Positions 22,561 to 34,816 of a stretch of 64,000 nt of DNA are shown one piece after another; the stretch's first letter is position 1; each line of letters opens with the position of its first letter. Location: contig JBBHKE010002850.1 of NCBI GenBank assembly GCA_037447655.1, positions 124,001 to 188,000 of the forward strand. The letters are read 5' to 3'. Below the pieces are notes generated by a model, which was not told the origin of the DNA, ran no database searches, and saw only the letters and a program-made list of their open reading frames with translations. The translations under genes were made by a program, and so were the position numbers. This DNA comes from Zygnema cylindricum. Taxonomy: Eukaryota > Streptophyta > Zygnematophyceae > Zygnematales > Zygnemataceae.

Positions 22561-24110
22561 CTAGTGTATCTTCTGCTTCAGTTCACACTTCTCCCTACAA
22601 AATATCATTTTGGGAGAAGGAGCAGGCTTGGTCATCATATTTGCTACCATTTCTCGATCCGGTCTATATTCCAAACTAATTATTATAGTCTCAACCTTCA
22701 CTCTTACAAAGCTCAAACGAATATCCATATGCTTTGCTTTAAAGTGATGCTTAGGGTTTGCTGCAATTGCAAATTCAGCTTGTTTATCACAATAGATCTT
22801 TTCCACTCCATTTTTCATATATCTAAGTTCTTGAAGCGAAGATTTCACCCACATTAACTCTTTTATAGCCGAACAAGAGGCCATACACACAACCTTCATG
22901 GTTGATTGAGTAATTACCTTTTGTTTCTTGCTGCTCCTACAACGAAACCCATTTCCAACATACAGTACATACGCAGAAGTACACCTCCTCATCGGAGCAT
23001 CCCGATAACTGTCATCACTTTAAGTGGTGATGTCAGTATTATCCCCTCCCAAATGCAAGCACGGATCTTTCGTTCCAATCAAGTATTGCATGACCCTTTT
23101 GGTCCCTTTCCAATCTTTCTTCATATGATCATTCACATTCCTACTTAATATGCCTACAGTTGTTGCTCTATCTGGACGAGTACAGTTCATACAATAGATC
23201 AAACTACGGACAACCTGTCTATACAGAATAGTTTGCATTAACTTGTTTTCCTTAGGTCCTAACTCATTATTCAAGATCAAGACTCCTTCTTCTGAGCTCC
23301 CCTTATTTCCCTTCTTTAAGCTCATTGGAGTCGTACAACTATATGCTTTACCCCATTTGGAATTTCTCAAATATATTTCCTATTGCTTTCTTTTGAGTTA
23401 GTCTAATTGTTTTATTCTCTCTATCCCTCTCTATGTGAATTCCCAAAAGGTACTTTGCCTCTCTTAAGTCTTTCATTTCGAATCTACTTTTTAGATCCCT
23501 TTTCAATCCATTAATTTTCTCCATTGATTTACTCAAAATAAGCAAATTATCAACATTGATAGCAATGAAAATTATACCTTCCTCGTCCTCAAATAAATAG
23601 ATAGAATGATTCGAACTGATTCGGATATATCGTTAACTCGTCAAAAACTCGTTCTGCTTCTTGTTCTATTGGTGTGGAGTTTGTTTTAGTCCATAAAAAG
23701 ACTTTATCAATCTGCGCACCTTACTTTCTTCTCCTTTCTCCACAAATCCTTACGGCTGTCGCATAAAAATCTCTTCTTATAATTCTTTGTGTAAGAAAGC
23801 GGTTTTGATGTCCATCTCGTGCACTTCCATATCTTCCGCTGGCGCTTAACTAAGTAGAATTCGTACGGAGGGAAATCAAACAACAGGAGCGAAGGTCTAC
23901 TCGTAATCGATTCACTCCTTCTGTGTGAACCCCTTTGCCACTAATCTGGCCTTGTATCGCTCAATAGTGCTATCCAGATTGAGTTTCAACTTTATATACC
24001 AACTTGCATCCTATCGACTTTCTGTCTGGAGGACAATCCACCAACTCCCATGTGTTTGCATCCGTAATGGAAACCATCTCATCATTAATGGCTGTCACCC
24101 ATCTACTACT
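22561..24110 (-). pseudogene. Element A RT and RNase H remnants
   Basis: RNase H pieces include STMKVVCMASCSAIKELMWV, YCDKQAEFAIAANPKHHFKA, KHMDIRLSFV and ANMMTKPAPSP near the C-terminus (22561-22992). An upstream piece at 23020-23370 holds SLIYCMNCTRPD and LGGDNTDITT followed by a stop where Trp is normal. RT pieces include RFEMKDLREAKYLLGIHIERD (23348-23545). The active site YVDD reads NVDN here, so the polymerase would be dead even without the frameshifts. This is the 3' part of a copia polyprotein. Confidence 0.85.
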
Positions 24111-25400
24111 TTACAGACTATTAATTGCCTCTGAGTAAGTTTGGTGTTCGCTCAAATGTGACAGCTTAGTGTTGTTCACTTGTCTCTCTTGAAGTCTCTT
24201 GCTGCTTCTCCTTCCTCTTTCAAACTCTGATGCTGGAATAGAGGGTAATTTCGGATTTCTCCGAACAATTTTATCTTCTGCCCTATCCGTGGAGTCGATC
24301 TCCGGACGTTCATCATACATTTCCGGTCTTTCCTCGTTTTCTTCCTTGGTTTGGCCTGGATGATGTGACTCAAAGAGTGGGTCACTCTCGGTCATATTTT
24401 TCTCTTCCTCTGCAAGGACAGGCTGAACTGGAGTTCGGTTAGAAGAATCAGAATCTAACTCATTTTTGGATTCATTTCTAATTTTAACTAGTTTAGTGTA
24501 TTTAAAGAGATCTATAGACTTTCCTTCATCCATGACTACCAAGTGTTTTACTAGAATTATCTCTTCTCTTCCGCGATCATAAACTCTATATCCCTTTACA
24601 TTTTCATCATATCCAAGTAAATATCCGGGTTTCCCCCTTGCATTGAACTTCCAATCAGATTTTTCTGTGCTTAGACCAAACACTTGACTTCCGAACACCT
24701 TTAAATGTGAAATATTATGTTATTTCCCGGTCCATCTTTCATAAGGTGTTTGTCTTTTTACCGCCAAGGTAAGGACTCTATTTTTGAGATAGTTAGCACA
24801 ATTTCCTAGCTTCTGCATAAAAACTTTTTTTTCTCTTTTAATCCGACAACATACTACGGGCACTATCACTTAATGTTCGATTTAGTCTCTCGGCTACACC
24901 GTTTTGTTCAGGATTCTTTGGAACAGTCTTTTGGTGTTGAAACCCTTCTTCTTTTAAAAACTCCTCAAACTCATTAGAAGTGTATCCCCCCCCATAATCA
25001 CTCCTCACTCTCTTTATAGGTGTCTCATGAAGCTTTTCACTCCATGCTTTATACTCATTAAAGTAAACCAAAGCCTTTGATTTGTTTTTCAAAAAATATA
25101 CTCTACAGTATCTAGACCAATCATTAATGATAGTAAACATAATTTTTTTCCCTCCAACTGATGGCACTTTGCCGGTCCCCATATGTCAATATGAACTAGA
25201 TCTAAAACCTTTTCACCCTTGTATGTTGCAGTTTTTGGAAAAGGCGATGGCCTTACCTTAAGCACATCTACCACAATCATCCAAAGTCTTGTTGTCTCCA
25301 AAATGAATTCCCTCAACTTCACCCGTTTTCTTCATTTCTTTCAATCTATCTAGATGCACATGTCCCAATCTTTTATGCCACATTATCAAATCACTTAAAC
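24111..25400 (-). pseudogene. Element A integrase and linker remnants
   Basis: The core at 24838-25182 contains INDWSRYCRVYFLKNKSK, VRSDYGGGYTSNEFEEFL and NPEQNGVAERLNRT, so the D, D and E catalytic residues of a copia integrase can all be seen. The following piece (24111-24698) covers the GKPGYLLGYDENVKGYRVYD segment typical of the integrase C-terminus plus the acidic linker to RT. The frames do not join without frameshifts. Confidence 0.85.
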
Positions 25401-26688
25401 CAGCATAGTAAACTCATGGCTTTCCATTACTCAAATTCAGCCTAAACATTCATTTGTTACCATTTTCAGCTGAGAAGCATACTTCATTCTCATAGCTAGC
25501 AACAAAGACTCATTTTTTAGTAAACCTTTATCATCTAAAAGCGACGTAAAGATAAGATTCTTGTTCAACTCTGGAGTAAAAAAAACTTCACAAAAAGTGA
25601 CAATAGATGTCTTTCCATCAATTTAGACTCTCAGATCCACAAATCCCACTGAATTAGTGGTTACAATTCTCCCATCCCTTTACTCTATCTCTACAATCGA
25701 GATCTTTCTCATTTTGGTAAACAATTTTGTTCTCTATACATATGCATAGAGGCTCATGAATCAATAATCCATCATTATTCACGAGCTTCTGTTACTCCTC
25801 CAAAAGCACAATTTTGCCTCCTTGGAATCTCCGAATCACCTTTCACCTCCAGCTGTTTGTTAAGGAGAAGCTCTCCATCGTCCTCATCAGAATCCTCTCC
25901 TGTGACTTGTGATGCCACAAATGCCTTATTTTTCCTTGAAATTCGTTTGCAGATCTATTCCTTCTTCAATGATAGCTCTTTCTCATTAGTACACTCTGCC
26001 ATGTAGTGTCTCGGTTTCATACAAAAATGACATAGCCTCTATGGAGGCCTCGATCCTTATCCGTCATGGTTTTTTTTTCCTCCTCCACCAAAGTTTTTGT
26101 AAGGGTTTTTGGACTCCGTATCCCCTCATTTAGTTTCAGCAGCCAATGCTTGAACACTCTTTCCTCTTCTCCGATTCTTAATTGTGCTTTTCTGAACCAA
26201 AATCATTCCCTCAACAGAGTTCCAGGTCCATCGATGATATGGCAAATCCCAGACCTTGTTAACAATGTTTTCATGACCATCTGGGAGTTTCATCAACAAA
26301 ATATTCATCTTCTCTTTTTCTGTCTCTCATTTTCCTGCACTCTCCAACTACATAAATAACCCGCCCACGTCAATACAAAAGTCTAACATCTTTCCCTTTT
26401 TGTACACATATCCTTCTACCATTTGACCTGCCAGCTTTTGATGCTGAATCGTACCACTCTTGTAAATGTTGACAAGAGCTTCCCACAACTCGTCCACCCG
26501 ATCCACATAAAGATGAGGTTCACCAACTACTTGAGCGCACGAAAATAAAATGAGTCGCTACCGTGTTGTCTAAATCTCAAATTTTAGTATCATTTGCCTC
26601 ACTTTTCTGAACTTCTACTACCAAAACCGATCCAGTAGCCATCGGTGTAAGTTTGTCTTTCTCGTTCTCTTTCTTGTTGTACGAGATG
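25401..26688 (-). pseudogene. Element A protease and gag remnants
   Basis: Heavily broken. Around 25.75 kb the protease motif reads D-S-stop-A-S-M, the glycine codon of DSGA having become TGA. The gag part (to 26688) includes the MILVQKS block and LLMKLPDGHENIV-type residues shared with the other families. A very similar ~625-bp stretch is present again at 29011-29635. Confidence 0.7.
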
Positions 26689-29010
26689 TGAAATTCTATG
26701 GGCTCCATTGCCACACAGAATTCGCAGGTCCAAAGGAAGCTAATCTAGATAGTGCCAACTCCAACTTGATATAAACCCAAATGATTGACCCCTTGACAAT
26801 CAGAACACCATTAAAGCTTCACCCCTGTGAAGTAAGACTTTTTGTGTGCTCAGTTCCACCACATAATGCAAAGTTAGAATATGAGATTTGGACACATTCA
26901 TCCACTTTGACTTTCCCTAAGAAATGCAGCCACCCAGGCAGGCAAAGATTCTGACCGACTACACCCCTGTGTAGCCTGGACTCCCGTGAGTCCGCAGCAA
27001 GAAGAATCACTGAATATGGTCAACTGAATTGATAGTTATGGCTGGCCAAATTTTGCCATTCATACAAGGTGCTCTCCAGGAGAGGCAGCTACCTACCAGA
27101 AATATTCTAAGTCCTAAACCCCTCTCTAAACCCTCTAGTACTGAGGTACGGACCAATCGCATTACTGTATAGTACATAAAGGTACAAATGCCGGTGTACC
27201 TTCTGTACGGTCATCGTACAACACGGCTAAAAAGTCAACACATGTTTTATCCGGATTCGCTCTTGTAATCCCCGAAATTCCCGCTTCCAAATCTTATCTC
27301 TCCACGTGGCGCCAGGTCATGCCACGTCAGTAAACGGTACCGTACAAGAAAGTACAGGTGCCGGAGTACTTTCTGTACGGAATGTACGATATTGCCAAAA
27401 TGTGACATTTGTCACATCCGGATTTGTTTTGTTCCGTTCCAAAGATTCTGCAACCTCTACGATGTCACCACGTGTCATCCGGAGTGGTGACGTCCGCAAA
27501 CCGCCAAATCATTATTTCGCGTAGCCGGCGTTAATCACGGCCGTCCGATTTATTTCGGCATTGAATTGTAGCCGTTGAAAGTTGGTGCGCGGTATTTGTT
27601 TCGCTATCGAAACAAATGCGCGGTATCCGTTCCGTCCCTCTAACGTACTCCGTACTAAATAAACTGTATCTATGCACTAAGAATCAATTTCCCGTTTAAC
27701 GAATTACTCTACGTATCACTATATATATTGTTTTCAAACCCTATGTCATGTAACACTAGTACTAGACTTAACGGCTAAAGCTAACGGCTATACATTGCTT
27801 GACGGACGGCAGGTACTAGGATCAATTCCTGGGTCCGCCTACATTCTTTTTAGTAAATCTATATTTATCTACACCTGTCTCTCCGGAGAGCTTAGGCAGC
27901 CATGGCTTTAGCTCCCTTTCCAGCCTTCAGTGACTACAACAAGTGTGGGGGCTTGGAGAAGGGAGTCAGAGGCACACTGCCTCTAATCTTTTCTATCTAA
28001 TAAAGACCTAGAAAATACCCAAATATCAACACTCCCCTTATTTTCTAGTCTACTTCCTTTCAACTCTTACAAACAAAATAAACAAAACACTCCCTCCCCT
28101 TTTTCCTTTTTCTTTTCTTTTTCCTTTTATATAACTTAAGAAATATGCTCTCGTATTTAAAACACTGCATTAGATGAAATGAAATAATAATTGCATCACA
28201 CATTTCATTTAGCATCCCACTAATCATAAATCCGAGCAAAGATTTTATCCACCTCATCTCTTTTCCATCCACACTAAATCCACTTTCCCTCTTGCAATTC
28301 AAACAACCAGCCCCATCTCCAATCTGCAACACACACCCTGAGGCTAACCCTTTTACAGGCACACCTTTATAAATGTCATCACTCCCTTTAGTGATGTCAA
28401 ACCCATCACCCCCAAAACATGAACTTTCCTCACTCTCTCCCATTGAGATCTTTCCACTCTCACTTTCTAAATTTATTCCCAATAAATATTTCTCTTCTCC
28501 CCTATCTTTTAAAACCCCTTTTAGTTTCACTTCTCCCCTTTCCTCGGAATCCGTTGAAGTCTCCCTTTCCGACCAGTTTTCTAATTCCAAAATACCTATA
28601 AAATTATCCTCATTAATTTTATTTTTCCCGTTTTCACTTATTGATCCTAGTTCTGACTTTCTCATTTCTAAGTCATACACTTTACACTCCTCCACATCCT
28701 CAAGTACCTCCTCTCTCTTTACTTCCCTTATACCTCCAAAAGCACACTGTTGCCTTCGTGGAATTTCTGTGTACTTTTCTCTCTTCTCCATTCTACCTAT
28801 GTGAAGAAGCTCCAAGATTTTTTCATACTCTTTCTCCTCTTCCCTTTCTTCCTCCTCATTCACACTCCAACTTCTAAGTTCTTCCAAACGAGGACACTCC
28901 TCCATATAGTGACCGGGTTTCCTACAAGCGAAGCAAACCCCTTGTTTCAAAGCTCCCCTTTCTTTTCCTCTCCCTCTCTTTCCACCAAAGTTCCGATAAG
29001 GTTTACCTTT
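26689..29010 (-). mobile_element. B-type segment (B4): 3' LTR plus Gag/RNase-H-like ORF
   Basis: On the - strand it runs from a truncated Gag (about 29010) to an LTR at 28031-26689 that starts TGTTGATATTTGGGTATTTT and ends TTTCA. The LTR is about 1343 bp, longer than other B copies, apparently through an internal duplication around the GTAC-rich part. There is no 5' LTR: the B gag is joined directly to A gag at a short shared GTCAT (29011-29015). So this is either a nested copy with its 5' part lost or an A/B chimera. Confidence 0.8.
28060..28950 (-). CDS. B4 Gag (partial) with RNase-H-like tail
   Basis: The 5' part is missing, so this is the surviving C-terminal open frame rather than a full protein. 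It begins just before the zinc knuckle CFACRKPGHYMEECP (CX2CX4HX4C, nucleic-acid binding) and continues with an acidic stretch, the protease-lead motif QQCAFGG, a long polar region, then DGFDITKGSDD, VLQIGDGAGCLNCKRESG and RWIKSLLGF, which align with the copia RNase H segments DITTWSDASYGD, VLYVGDGACCWSNKQQK and MWVKSLLGEL. About 25 residues present in copy B1 are deleted before DGFDIT. The last residues are basic (KRKKKRKRKK). The catalytic Glu block of RNase H is absent. Confidence 0.75.
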   Translation of the reverse strand: MKQGVCFACRKPGHYMEECPRLEELRSWSVNEEEEREEEKEYEKILELLHIGRMEKREKYTEIPRRQQCAFGGIREVKREEVLEDVEECKVYDLEMRKSELGSISENGKNKINEDNFIGILELENWSERETSTDSEERGEVKLKGVLKDRGEEKYLLGINLESESGKISMGESEESSCFGGDGFDITKGSDDIYKGVPVKGLASGCVLQIGDGAGCLNCKRESGFSVDGKEMRWIKSLLGFMISGMLNEMCDAIIISFHLMQCFKYESIFLKLYKRKKKRKRKKGRECFVYFVCKS

Positions 29011-29845
29011 GTCATGGTTTTTTTTTCCTCCTCCACCAAAGTTTTTGTAAGGGTTTTTGGAATCCGTATCCCCTCATTTAGTTCCAGCAGCCAATGCTTG
29101 AACACTCTTTCCTCTTCTCCGATTCTCAATTGTGCTTTTCTGAACCAAAATCATTCCCTCAACAGAGTTCCAGGTCCATCGATGATCTGCAAATCCCAGA
29201 CCTTGTTAACAATGTTTTCATGACCATCTGGGAGTTTCATCAACAAAATATTCATCTTCTCTTTTTCGGTCTCTCATTTTCCTGCACTCTCCGACTACAT
29301 AAATAACCCGCCCAAGTCAATACAAAAGTTTAACATCTTTACGTTTTTGTACACATATCCTTCTACCATTTGATCTGCCAGCTTTTGATGCTAAATCGTA
29401 CCACTCTTGTAAATGTTGACAAGAGCTTCCCACAACTCGTCCACCCCATCCACATAAAGATGAGGTGCACAAACTACTTGAGCGCACAAAAATAAAATGA
29501 GTAACTACGGTGTTGTCTAAATCTCAGATTTTAGTATTATTTGCCTCACTTTTTTGAACTTCTACTACCAAAACCTATCTAGTAGCCATCGGTGTAAGTT
29601 TGTCTTTCTCGTTCTCTTTCTTGTTGTGCGACATGATGCTTTCCCTAACATCCTCTACCACCTCTGCCTCCGCAGATCCTCATGTGAATCGAGATCCTCC
29701 AAACCTTGGTGGAACTCCCAATTTTGCTGTTGGGCGACGCACACTACCAGTCACTATGCCCTATAGTCGTCTTTCAAACAATTCACCCCTCATCATCCTC
29801 TCCCAGTATATGTTCCTTGTTCCATTGAAAATGGGCACCTTAGAG
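29011..29845 (-). pseudogene. Element A 5' gag region, second copy
   Basis: 29011-29635 repeats 26063-26688 at roughly 96% identity (my count, about 20-25 differences), then continues to the primer site. It includes the gag start region, with residues for FNGTRNIYWERMMRGELFERRL and PNFGG-type motifs. Broken by stops. Confidence 0.7.
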
Positions 29846-29860
29846 GGTGAGCCCATAACC
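29846..29860 (-). other. Primer binding site of element A (half tRNA-iMet type)
   Basis: The - strand reads GGTTATGGGCTCACC just inside the 5' LTR. GGTTATGGGC is complementary to the anticodon stem-loop of initiator tRNA-Met, as in Drosophila copia, not to the tRNA 3' end. Confidence 0.8.
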
Positions 29861-30751
29861 GAATTTCCAAATTTTGTGACCCCAGTTGGTCCACAGAATG
29901 TCCAGCTTATATGAAACCTCAAAGATAATATTTGCACCTTTGACTTCGCCAATGAATAAGTGTCACCCCGGCATGCAAAAACGTTGACCAACTACATCTT
30001 TATTTAGGTTGGACTCTTATGAGTGTGTAGCAAAAAGAATCACTGAATTTGCTCCATGAGTAATTAGTTATGGTTGGCTGAAGATAAATACTGATGCACT
30101 CTGGGAGAGAGGCGGCTACTTAAATTTTGTCTAAGTACTATGCTCCCCTGTGAACCTACAACTAGTGTACCTAGCCAATCAAAAGACTGTAAGGTAGAAT
30201 AAGGTACAAGTATCGCTGTAGTTCTTGTACGTTTATAGTACGGCATGGCCGCTCCGCTGATATGTGTCAGCTCCTGAACCGTAGCTGCTCCTCCCGTTAT
30301 ATCCGCTGTCTAATCATAACTCGCCATGTGTTGTTCGTCGACATTGGCTTCCAAACCGCCAAATAACGACTCCGAAATTCTGGCTCTGCTGCGAGTCGTC
30401 AATCACAAACGACGTTTGATTTCGTCCGTTGAAATTAAAGGAGTTTCACTTATTTCGTGCAGTTGCCGCGTTGCTTTTTAAATATCTATCACATCCCACA
30501 TACGTAACGCTTCTTCAAGACATACCAGATAAAAATGATGGCTAATCCGTACAGTGGTTATCTAGGAGGTCACAAGATCATATCCTGATCTTGACAGTTT
30601 ATCTTTTGCAGGGGCTGTGTCTTCTACCTGTATTCTTATCAGCCTGAGGCAGCCATGGCTTTATGCCAGTTCTGAATAACTACAACAAATATGAGAGCTG
30701 TAGAATGTCCATAAACTAACTAGATAGAATACAAAATACCATTTTTCAACA
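29861..30751 (-). repeat. 5' LTR of element A
   Basis: It starts TGTTGAAAAATGGTATTTTG at 30751 on the - strand and ends at the primer site. It is similar throughout to 21553-22547 but lacks about 70 bp present there near 22140-22210. Confidence 0.8.
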
Positions 30752-31212
30752 CTACTTTTCCCTTTTATGCTATTATTATCATGTTTTTAATCCTTTTAGA
30801 GGTTATTATTCTATCTTTCATGGTCACCACTTATTATATGTTGCATTCGTGTTTTTTACTTTGATAGGGGTACCACTACGCTTTTTGTAATCAAATATTT
30901 TATTTCTTATTTGGAATGTTGAAAGATTATCTAGTGTACAAAATAACAATTCATACTATAAATGCTTGTTGCTTCATATAAACGAACAAAAAAGTCTCAT
31001 ATTAAGGTGTGGATATGTGAAAGTGATTGCAACGACAAGAGAAAGCGCAATCGAATTTGTTTCATATAACTAAAAACCCGAGAAACTACACGAGCTTGTT
31101 GCACATGTTGAAACAAAGGTTATGTGAACATTTACTATATCGGCTACAATATGGGAATGCGTATAAAAATTATTGCCAAATATATAAATTATTGTTAATT
31201 TTTTAAGCTTTA
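30752..31212. other. Spacer between elements A and C3, nothing recognised
   Basis: About 460 bp of AT-rich sequence without LTR words or coding signal. It is probably older host sequence into which A was inserted. Confidence 0.5.
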
Positions 31213-32225
31213 TGCAATGCTAAGACCTCCATAGGTCCTCAGAATGAGCAGCTCACACGAAGCCCTTAGGATAACCCTGACCCCTTTGTGTTTCAAGAAG
31301 AATAACTGCCACCCTTGCACACAAAAACCTTGACCACCTTCACTTTGGTGAAGACAAGACTCCCTTGAGTCGATGGCAAAAAGAATCTTTTTTTTATATT
31401 TGGATTTGCTCCCCTGAGCAGTAAGTTATCAAGGGTCAAAATTGACCTTTTGTACATAAGCACTCTCGTTGAGAGGCGGCTGGCTACCTACCAATATTTC
31501 TAAGTCCTTAACCCCTCTCTAAACCATCTATTTCTAGAGTATGGTACCAATCAGATTACTGTATCGTACACAAAGGTACAGGTGTTGGAGTACTTTATGT
31601 ACAATCATCATATGGCACAGCCAAAATGTTGACGCTTGCCATATCCGGATTTAATGAGGTGGTGCCACGTGTCATTTGACGTGGCTTTGACCGAAAACCG
31701 CCAAAACATCGATTCCGCGATCTCGTCTCTTTTTGTGGTTGTTCGATCGTAACTGACTTTTAATTCTTGCTGTCAAAACAAATATACTGTATTTATTTCG
31801 TGTGGTAACATAAAACCGTACTATATTTAAACGGTATCTATGTGCTAAGAATGTATTCGTGTCGTTAAATGAATTGGTCTACGTTTATATCTTTAAATAC
31901 TTATCAAACCCTATATATCTCAGCACAGGTCCTAAACTATAGGACAAAGCTAACAACTTTTGTTGACTTTGAGTGACGGTAGGTGTCAGGATCAAATCTT
32001 GGGTCCGTCAAGTACCTTTTTGGTAAACTTACTAAAACTTCTACGTGTCTATCTCTTGACAGCATAGGCAGCCATGGCTCTAGCTCCCCTTCTAACCTTC
32101 AAAGACCGCAACAAGTGTGGGGGCTTGAAGTGAGGAGTTAGAGGCAAACAACCTCTATTTTTTTCCTACATTTAATTTTGCAAATTCAGACCTAGAAAAT
32201 ACTAAAAGAACCATTAAGTTCTACA
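31213..32225 (-). repeat. LTR of C3
   Basis: 1013 bp, family C. It contains the paired hairpins in sense orientation; the second is CTTCAC, CAAA, GTGAAG (31338-31353), a compensated version of CTACAC/GTGTAG in family B. Confidence 0.85.
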
Positions 32226-32237
32226 CTCCTATATTTT

Positions 32238-33775
32238 CTAGTCACTTTTTAATTTAAGATCACACTTCTCCATGCATAAAATTAATTTAGGGAAAGGCAC
32301 AGGTTTGGTCATCATATCTGCCACCATTTCACTATCTGGTCTATAATATAAACTGATTATCTTGTTTTCTTCCTTCCGTGTAACAAAGCTAAGTCTAATG
32401 TCCATATGTTTAGCTTTAAAGTGGTGTTTAGCATTGGGAGCAATGGCAATGGTAACTGGATTGTCATAAAATATTTTTTGGACACCACTCTTAAGATGAC
32501 CAAGCTCACCAAACAAAGACTTGACCCACATTAATTCTTTTCCAGCATAGCAAGAGGCCATGTACTCAACCTCTATGGTAAACTGATCAATGACCTTTTG
32601 CTGCTTGCTACTGCAGCAGCAAGCCCCATCACCCAGATATAATACATACTTAGAGGTCCATCTCCTATAGAAGCAGCCCCATAGTTGGCATCACTCCAAG
32701 TGGTGATGTCAGTATTGTTTCCACCCAAATGCAACCATAGATCTCTAGTCCATATGAGATATCTAAGGACTCTCTTAACCTCCCAATCTTTTTTAGTGGG
32801 AGCATTCAAAGTTATTATTAATTAACTTAAAAAAGCACTCCTACAGCCGAGGCTATATATGGCTTGGGCCGATTCATAAAATAAATTAGGATGCCCACTA
32901 CTTGTCTATAATAAATTGACTTCATAAATCTCTTCTCTTCAAAGTCTAACTCACCATCCAAAATTATAACTCTATCTTCCACATTCCCCTCATTTTCTTT
33001 TTTAGTTCCATTGGAGTGGTTCAACTATTAGCCATGTCCATTTGGAATCATTTTAACATGTTTCCAAAGGCCTCCTTCTGATTTAATCTGATTATATTTC
33101 TATCTCTGTCTCTCTCTACCTGAATTCACAAAACATACCTTGCCTCTCTCATATCGTTCGTCTCAAATCTACCTTTTAGATCTATTTTCAGTTTATTATA
33201 TTTTCTATAGTTTTATTTAAAACCAACAAATCATCGACATAAATTGCAATGATGATAATTCATTCGTCATCTTCAAAAAAATATATTAAGCGATGTGAGC
33301 TAATCCGAATATATCCAAAATATGTAATAAACTCATTGAGCTTCTTATTCCATTGTTGCGGCGCGTGTTTTATGCTATACAAAGATTTGATGAATCGGCA
33401 TACCTTGCTCTCCTCCCCTTGCTCCACAAATACTTCGGGTTGTCCCATAAAAATCTCCTCTTCTAATTCTCCATGTAGGAAATCCGTATTGATGTTCATT
33501 TGATATACTTCCATGTCTTTTGCTGCCGCCAGCCTGAGAAGTATCTAGACGGAGGGAAACCTGACGACTGGGGCAAATGTCTTCTTGTAGTCAATTCCCT
33601 CATTTTGAGTAAATCCTACAGCCAATAACCGAGCCTTGTAGCGCTCAATGGTGTTATCCGGGTTAAGTTTTAGTTTAAATACCCACTTACACTCGATTGG
33701 CCTTTTGCAAGGAGGACAATCCACCAACTCCCATGTGCCGGCAACCATAATTGGGACCATCCCCTCATTATAGCT
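32238..33775 (-). pseudogene. C3 RT and RNase H
   Basis: RNase H at 32238-32561 keeps MASCYAGKELMWVKSLFGEL, YDNPVTIAIAPNAKHHFKA, HMDIRLSFV and VADMMTKPVPFPK. RT pieces at 33260-33760 include YMNINTDFLHGELEEEIFM-type residues and ELVDCPPCKRPIECKWVFKL. The RT active site YVDDLL is intact here, unlike in A, C and D, although frameshifts and a stop break the frame. Confidence 0.85.
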
Positions 33776-33780
33776 GTCTT

Positions 33781-33956
33781 TGTTGATATTTCTATATTTT
33801 CTATGTCTATATTTGGATAGAAAAAATCAGAGGGAGTTTGTCTCTAACTCTCTTCTCCAAGCCCCTAACCTTGTCGTAGTCACTGAAGGCTAGAGAGGGA
33901 GCTAGAGTCATGGCTGCCAAAGCTCTCTAAAGAGACAGAGAGGTTTGGTAAATTTA
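33781..33956 (+). mobile_element. Fragment of a B-type LTR
   Basis: It begins TGTTGATATTTCTATATTTT and follows the B LTR for about 170 bp (CCAAGCCCC, CTTGTCGTAGTCACTGAAGG, GGAGCTAGAG), then stops in a poly-A stretch where element D's truncated LTR begins. A deletion probably removed both the rest of this element and the end of D. Confidence 0.8.
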
Positions 33957-34803
33957 AAAAAAATAATCATTGAAAAAGGCAAACCGGCCGATAAGTTATG
34001 AGGTAGCAAAGATGTCAATTTATACAAAGCTCCCAAGAAAGAGGTTACTGTCTAAAGATATGTTAATTCCTTCTCCCCCCTCACAACCCTTATCTGAAAC
34101 AGTACGACCCAATCACATAACTATAAAGTACAGAAATGTATTACGTCCGATGTCTTTTTTGTACGGCCTGTGTACGACAAGGCCGCTGAGTGGACGCGTA
34201 CCAACCTTTCACTCGTCTGTACGCTCCCCGGAATTTCTACGACCAAATGTTATCCCTCCACGTGGCGCTAGGTCATGCCACGTCCATAAACGCCAAAATG
34301 ACCATTCTGAGATTTAGGCAGCGATGTATGTTGTAGGATTAAATCTGACATTGAATTTAAGCCGACAAAACAAATGTTTGTTTTATTTGTTTCGTGCAAA
34401 ATGACGTCCGTACTGAAATCTAACTAGTTCTATGTTTTTTCGTTCATATTTTAGTTTATCGGTTTCAAGACTGTACACAAGTTTAAATACATATCAAACC
34501 CTATGTATCCTATCGGTCTTGTACGACAGACTAGTTAGAGCTAACGACTACGCCGCACTTTGCCGGTCGGAGGTTTGAGTCTTGTTGGACTCAACCTTTT
34601 GTTGAGAGTGACTAAAATACTCTTTAGTCTTGCCTATGGAGCTGAGGCAACCATGGCTCCATCACTCCCTTTCTTCTTCAGTGACTTCAACAAGTATGGG
34701 GGCAGGAGAGAAGGGATGTAGGCAGGTTGCCTACACTTTTCTTATCTTTTTCCGCTAATCTATTAAGACCTAGACAATACCCAAAAACTAGTTTTTTTCA
34801 ACA
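33957..34803 (-). repeat. 3' LTR of D (end-truncated)
   Basis: It starts TGTTGAAAAAAACTAGTTTT at 34803. Compared with 43942-44941 the outer end is missing, cut in an A-run at about 33957. Confidence 0.8.
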
Positions 34804-34816
34804 CTCCCCTTATTTT

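Larger units (their letters stand above)
21553..30751 (-). mobile_element. Ty1/copia LTR retrotransposon A (decayed, interrupted)
   Basis: On the - strand: 5' LTR about 30751-29861, primer site 29860-29846, gag, protease, integrase, RT and RNase H fragments in copia order (integrase before RT), a purine tract, and 3' LTR 22547-21553. The outer flanks CTTCT (21548-21552) and CTACT (30752-30756) match at 4 of 5 bases, consistent with an aged target duplication. The two LTRs differ by an indel of about 70 bp. A B-type segment (26689-29010) interrupts gag and is bordered by two copies of the same ~625-bp gag stretch. All ORFs carry frameshifts or stops, so this copy cannot move itself. Confidence 0.85.
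31213..33780 (-). mobile_element. Truncated copia element C3 (3' LTR plus 3' pol)
   Basis: On the - strand: the RT and RNase H part from 33780 down to about 32240, a purine tract, and LTR 32225-31213 starting TGTAGAACTTAATGG and ending CATTGCA. Sequence and LTR ends match family C. The 5' half (5' LTR, gag, integrase) is absent; at 33781 a B-type LTR begins on the opposite strand. Confidence 0.85.
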
